Below, in pieces: positions 62,401 to 64,000 of a DNA stretch of 64,000 nucleotides (its first letter is position 1; each line of letters opens with the position of its first letter). The notes beneath the pieces were generated by a model. It saw nothing but the letters and a program-made list of their open reading frames with translations, made no database searches and was not told where the DNA came from. The position numbers and the translations under genes were made by a program. Origin of the DNA: Pseudanabaena sp. (GTDB taxonomy: Bacteria; Cyanobacteriota; Cyanobacteriia; Pseudanabaenales; Pseudanabaenaceae); the NCBI GenBank assembly GCA_003249015.1, contig QBLS01000002.1:124001-188000 (forward strand), given 5' to 3'.

Positions 62401-63489
62401 CCCTCAATTCCCCAGTGGATTAGTACTGATGAAGGCAAATTACGTCAGATTTTAATCAATCTATTGAGTAATGCCATTAAATTTACAGCTATTGGTTCCG
62501 TAACCCTATCGATAGAATTAGCTACAGAAAACACCTTGCGATTTATTGTCAAAGATACTGGTGTTGGTATTCCTAAAGATTATTTGGATAAAATATTTGA
62601 ACCTTTTGAGCAGACTGAAATCGGTAAACGAGCCACGGAAGGGACAGGGCTAGGGCTTTCGATCAGTCGCAAATTTGCCCAAATTATGGGTGGTGAAATT
62701 GCGGTCAGCAGCAAAGTAGGAGAGGGCAGCCAGTTTGTAGTTGATCTACCCGTGAAAATATCTGAGTCGGTAGTCAGTTCCCAATTTTTAGCCGATCGCT
62801 ATGTGATCGGTTTAGCGCCAAGTCAGCCCCAATATCGAATTCTAGTAGTTGAAGATCGTTGGGAAAGTCGCCACTTGCTAGTCAAAATCTTAGAGGAGGT
62901 GGGCTTTCAGGTGCGGGAAGCAGAAAATGGTGCTGAGGCGATCGCTATTTGGGAAGAATGGGAACCCCATCTAATCTGGATGGATATGCGAATGCCAGTT
63001 ATGGATGGATATGAAGCAACTCGTCAAATCAAATCCCATTTAAAAGGGCAAGCCACCGTCATTATTGCCCTAACCGCTAGTGCGCTAGAAGAGGAAAGAA
63101 CCATCATTCTCTCCGCAGGCTGTGATGATTTTGTGCGTAAACCTTTTCGCGAAGCTCTTATATTTAATAAACTAGCTGAATATTTGGGAGTAACTTATAC
63201 TTACGAGGAAGAGGGCAGCGACCCATCAAGAATTAATCGATCCGATGATATGGAAGTAGTTGAGGTTGTCCTTACCAAGCAACTAAAGCAAAGTCCTAAG
63301 GGTTGGATTAAACAACTGCAACAAGCTGCAATGCTAGCGGATAATGACTTAATTACAGAATTACTCAAAGAAGTTCCTAGCAGTAACCCTTTACTAATTC
63401 AGTCTTTAATCAGTCTTGTCGATAATTTTTGTTACAATCAAATTATGGCTGCCACAGCTAAAGCACTTGAGCAGATGTCCGAATCATGA
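59422..63489 (+). CDS. Hybrid sensor histidine kinase (Cache-HAMP-PAS-GAF-PAS-HK-REC)
   Basis: The 1355-residue protein has a first helix (about 18-42), a periplasmic dCache-like domain, a second helix (about 370-388) and a HAMP domain. PAS (about 470-590), GAF (about 595-755) and PAS (about 760-870) follow, then HisKA (FLASMSHELRTPLNA, H899), HATPase (ILINLLSNAIKFTA; GTGLGLSISRKFA) and REC (D1188 in WMDMRMPVMDG). The last 100 residues form a helical tail common in cyanobacterial kinases. It overlaps the next gene by 4 bp, so the pair is translationally coupled. Confidence 0.9.
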   Translation: MGDRYSLRQILREPPQLSLRVILIGQLLILMGGMSGLTAWLTWQSEQQMTTNLVSQLQSEISDRIKQKLTSYLETPHLVNRINVDAIQQGNLKPEGIPSEKYLWRQILQFPNLAWIYYGEEKTGKFIGISRQYILNNQKGEEFLEIAINNRFFQRFLYPVNANGDRLAQSNVASGDDKVLYDPRQRPWFQSAIKANGAVWSSIYQDFKIPQQIITASLVVKDISGKRIGVLGADLTLGNINNFLSSLQIGKSGEALIVEPSGLLVASSILEDPQNNSSPVSSAPKRILIRDSQQPLIKATALYLEQKFPSLSQITTQQDIKFAINGKNIFLKVLPYQDDRGLDWKIIVIMPEADFTEAFELNRQKTLLFSFLILVGAIAIGVVTTQQINRALKRLTLASQSIAHGNLQKKVPPVKIKELNVLSETFNIMAAQLKQSFGELEVANEYLESRIQERTKDLQTSEVQFRSLVNNFTGIVYRYIYDQDWTIIFIGGAVAEITGYSAEEFIREKERTWSSIIHPEDRDRFELAIQECLDCGQPFVVEYRIIDIRGNTHWLYERGQGIFDENQRLLYLDGAIFDISDRKKVETELLERVHLSILMAEIGYASTQLDGLQDVLQSYAESLWRHMNISFTQIWAVNPTGDSSDIQAHAGNYNQTDSARLCKLISQEIIDAIFNGKFQPLLTDQLMEDLAEADQEWLNSLGITSLVGYPLMIKNRVIGIVLLISTSHLKYDVKELESIANEIAIGINHKQSEDKIKATNAEMKALFESIDEVILVRDRLGRIIKIPHTRRNLGWMTPEQVIGKLPQEIFPLDKANLITSNVQRVLETKQTINFEYSFSLEENSTWWSANISPIDDETVVWVARDISDRKLFEQQLKQSKQIAEAASQAKGHFLASMSHELRTPLNAILGFTQLIIRDSTLKDNHRSYLKIIHESGEHLLELINDVLDMSKIESGRISLNITSFDLYHLLETLEKMFRLRASEKKLDLIFRRSPSIPQWISTDEGKLRQILINLLSNAIKFTAIGSVTLSIELATENTLRFIVKDTGVGIPKDYLDKIFEPFEQTEIGKRATEGTGLGLSISRKFAQIMGGEIAVSSKVGEGSQFVVDLPVKISESVVSSQFLADRYVIGLAPSQPQYRILVVEDRWESRHLLVKILEEVGFQVREAENGAEAIAIWEEWEPHLIWMDMRMPVMDGYEATRQIKSHLKGQATVIIALTASALEEERTIILSAGCDDFVRKPFREALIFNKLAEYLGVTYTYEEEGSDPSRINRSDDMEVVEVVLTKQLKQSPKGWIKQLQQAAMLADNDLITELLKEVPSSNPLLIQSLISLVDNFCYNQIMAATAKALEQMSES

Positions 63490-64000
63490 CAACTAAAAAC
63501 TATAGCGGTGACATTTTAATTGTTGATGACACACCTAATAATCTTCGTTTTTTGTCAACTACCTTGACAGAACAAGGTTATAAGGTGCGAAGTGTCACCG
63601 ATGGACTCATGGCTTTAACAGTTGCACAAGCTGCCAATCCAGATTTGATCTTGCTAGATATCATGATGCCAAATATCGATGGCTATGAAGTATGTCAACG
63701 TCTTAAGGCTAATGAACAAACCCATGATATTCCAGTAATTTTTTTGAGTGCCTTGGATGAAGTGATCGACAAGGTCAAAGCCTTTAGTGTGGGGGGGGTG
63801 GACTACATTACCAAACCATTTCAATTGGATGAAGTCCTTGCGCGGATACAGACTCACCTCAGTTTAAGGGCGGCTCAAAAAGAAATCAGTCAACTGAATG
63901 CAGAGCTAGAGCAGCGAGTCAGGCAACGAACAGCCCAATTAGAACAGGAAATATCAGAACGCCTACAAGCCCAAGAAAGACTTCTCCATCTTGCGCTACA
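63486..64000 (+). CDS. Response regulator, partial at the window edge
   Basis: From ATG 63486 the frame stays open to the edge (171 codons). A receiver is complete: DILIVDDTPNNLRFL, the phospho-site in LILLDIMMPNIDGYEV, IFLSAL and YITKPFQ. A coiled coil (LNAELEQRVRQRTAQLEQEI) follows, as in receivers that precede a kinase or cyclase. An eight-G run (63791-63798) encodes Gly-Gly. It is very likely the output partner of the preceding kinase. Confidence 0.88.
   Translation, partial: MTTKNYSGDILIVDDTPNNLRFLSTTLTEQGYKVRSVTDGLMALTVAQAANPDLILLDIMMPNIDGYEVCQRLKANEQTHDIPVIFLSALDEVIDKVKAFSVGGVDYITKPFQLDEVLARIQTHLSLRAAQKEISQLNAELEQRVRQRTAQLEQEISERLQAQERLLHLAL

Noticed and set aside
1-64000. tRNA and rRNA genes
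   Set aside because: I looked for cloverleaf-like stretches with TTCGA/GTTC arms and CCA-adjacent stems and for rRNA landmarks and found none that I could support by eye.

Overview
The window is cyanobacterial chromosome. The HIP1 octamer GCGATCGC recurs throughout, inside and between genes. A phycobiliprotein lyase (CpcS), an alternative respiratory terminal oxidase, a Ycf55/DUF3685 response regulator, a CobA-HemD fusion and an arsM/arsS pair all fit this. The very frequent hairpin repeats recall Pseudanabaena-like genomes, but that genus guess is weak.

Layout. 1-9.7 kb: a cyclic-nucleotide-binding AAA membrane protein cut by the left edge, a methyltransferase, a glycosyltransferase, a GyrA/ParC-type topoisomerase subunit, a two-domain ComFB protein, a Spy-like periplasmic protein and a coiled-coil membrane protein. 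9.8-20 kb: RidA, an aldolase/dehydrogenase fusion, a tandem-ACT protein, SelO, a long RluA-type pseudouridine synthase and SbcC. 20-33.7 kb: a cyanobacterial hypothetical, a large hybrid histidine kinase, a zinc-ribbon protein, CpcS, an amino-acid-binding lipoprotein overlapping a DUF3685 response regulator, CobA-HemD, an alpha/beta hydrolase and an asparaginase. 34-38.9 kb: a compact oxidase operon (two DUF2231 membrane proteins, subunit II without its CuA cysteines, a pilin-G/H-like protein, subunits I and III), followed by a GMC oxidoreductase.

40.7-43.5 kb is an accessory island: an AT-rich orphan gene, a HIP1-containing minisatellite and decayed toxin-antitoxin genes. These include a RelE/YafQ toxin with an amber codon where the family has Trp, a DUF433 antitoxin with a nine-codon toxin stub, and a DUF1016-like fragment. 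43.5-51.3 kb: an aldo/keto reductase, then a leftward six-gene cluster for arsenic/arsenosugar metabolism (TVP38 protein, MerA-like reductase, ArsM, second TVP38 protein, ArsS, FAD oxidoreductase). 51.9-64 kb: a giant pentapeptide-repeat protein, two small proteins, a glycosyltransferase, a geranylgeranyl-reductase-family protein, a methyltransferase, a second hybrid kinase and a translationally coupled response regulator cut by the right edge.

The most striking feature is a dense population of about fifty hairpin elements, mostly between genes. Many share a short GC-rich centre and some share outer ends. The intermediate arms differ at nearly every locus, yet each arm matches its own partner, perfectly or with a few mostly G-U-compatible changes, over up to 35 bp. 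Several swallow stop codons; three to five lie in frame inside genes; one is interrupted by a different MITE with a 7-bp duplication.
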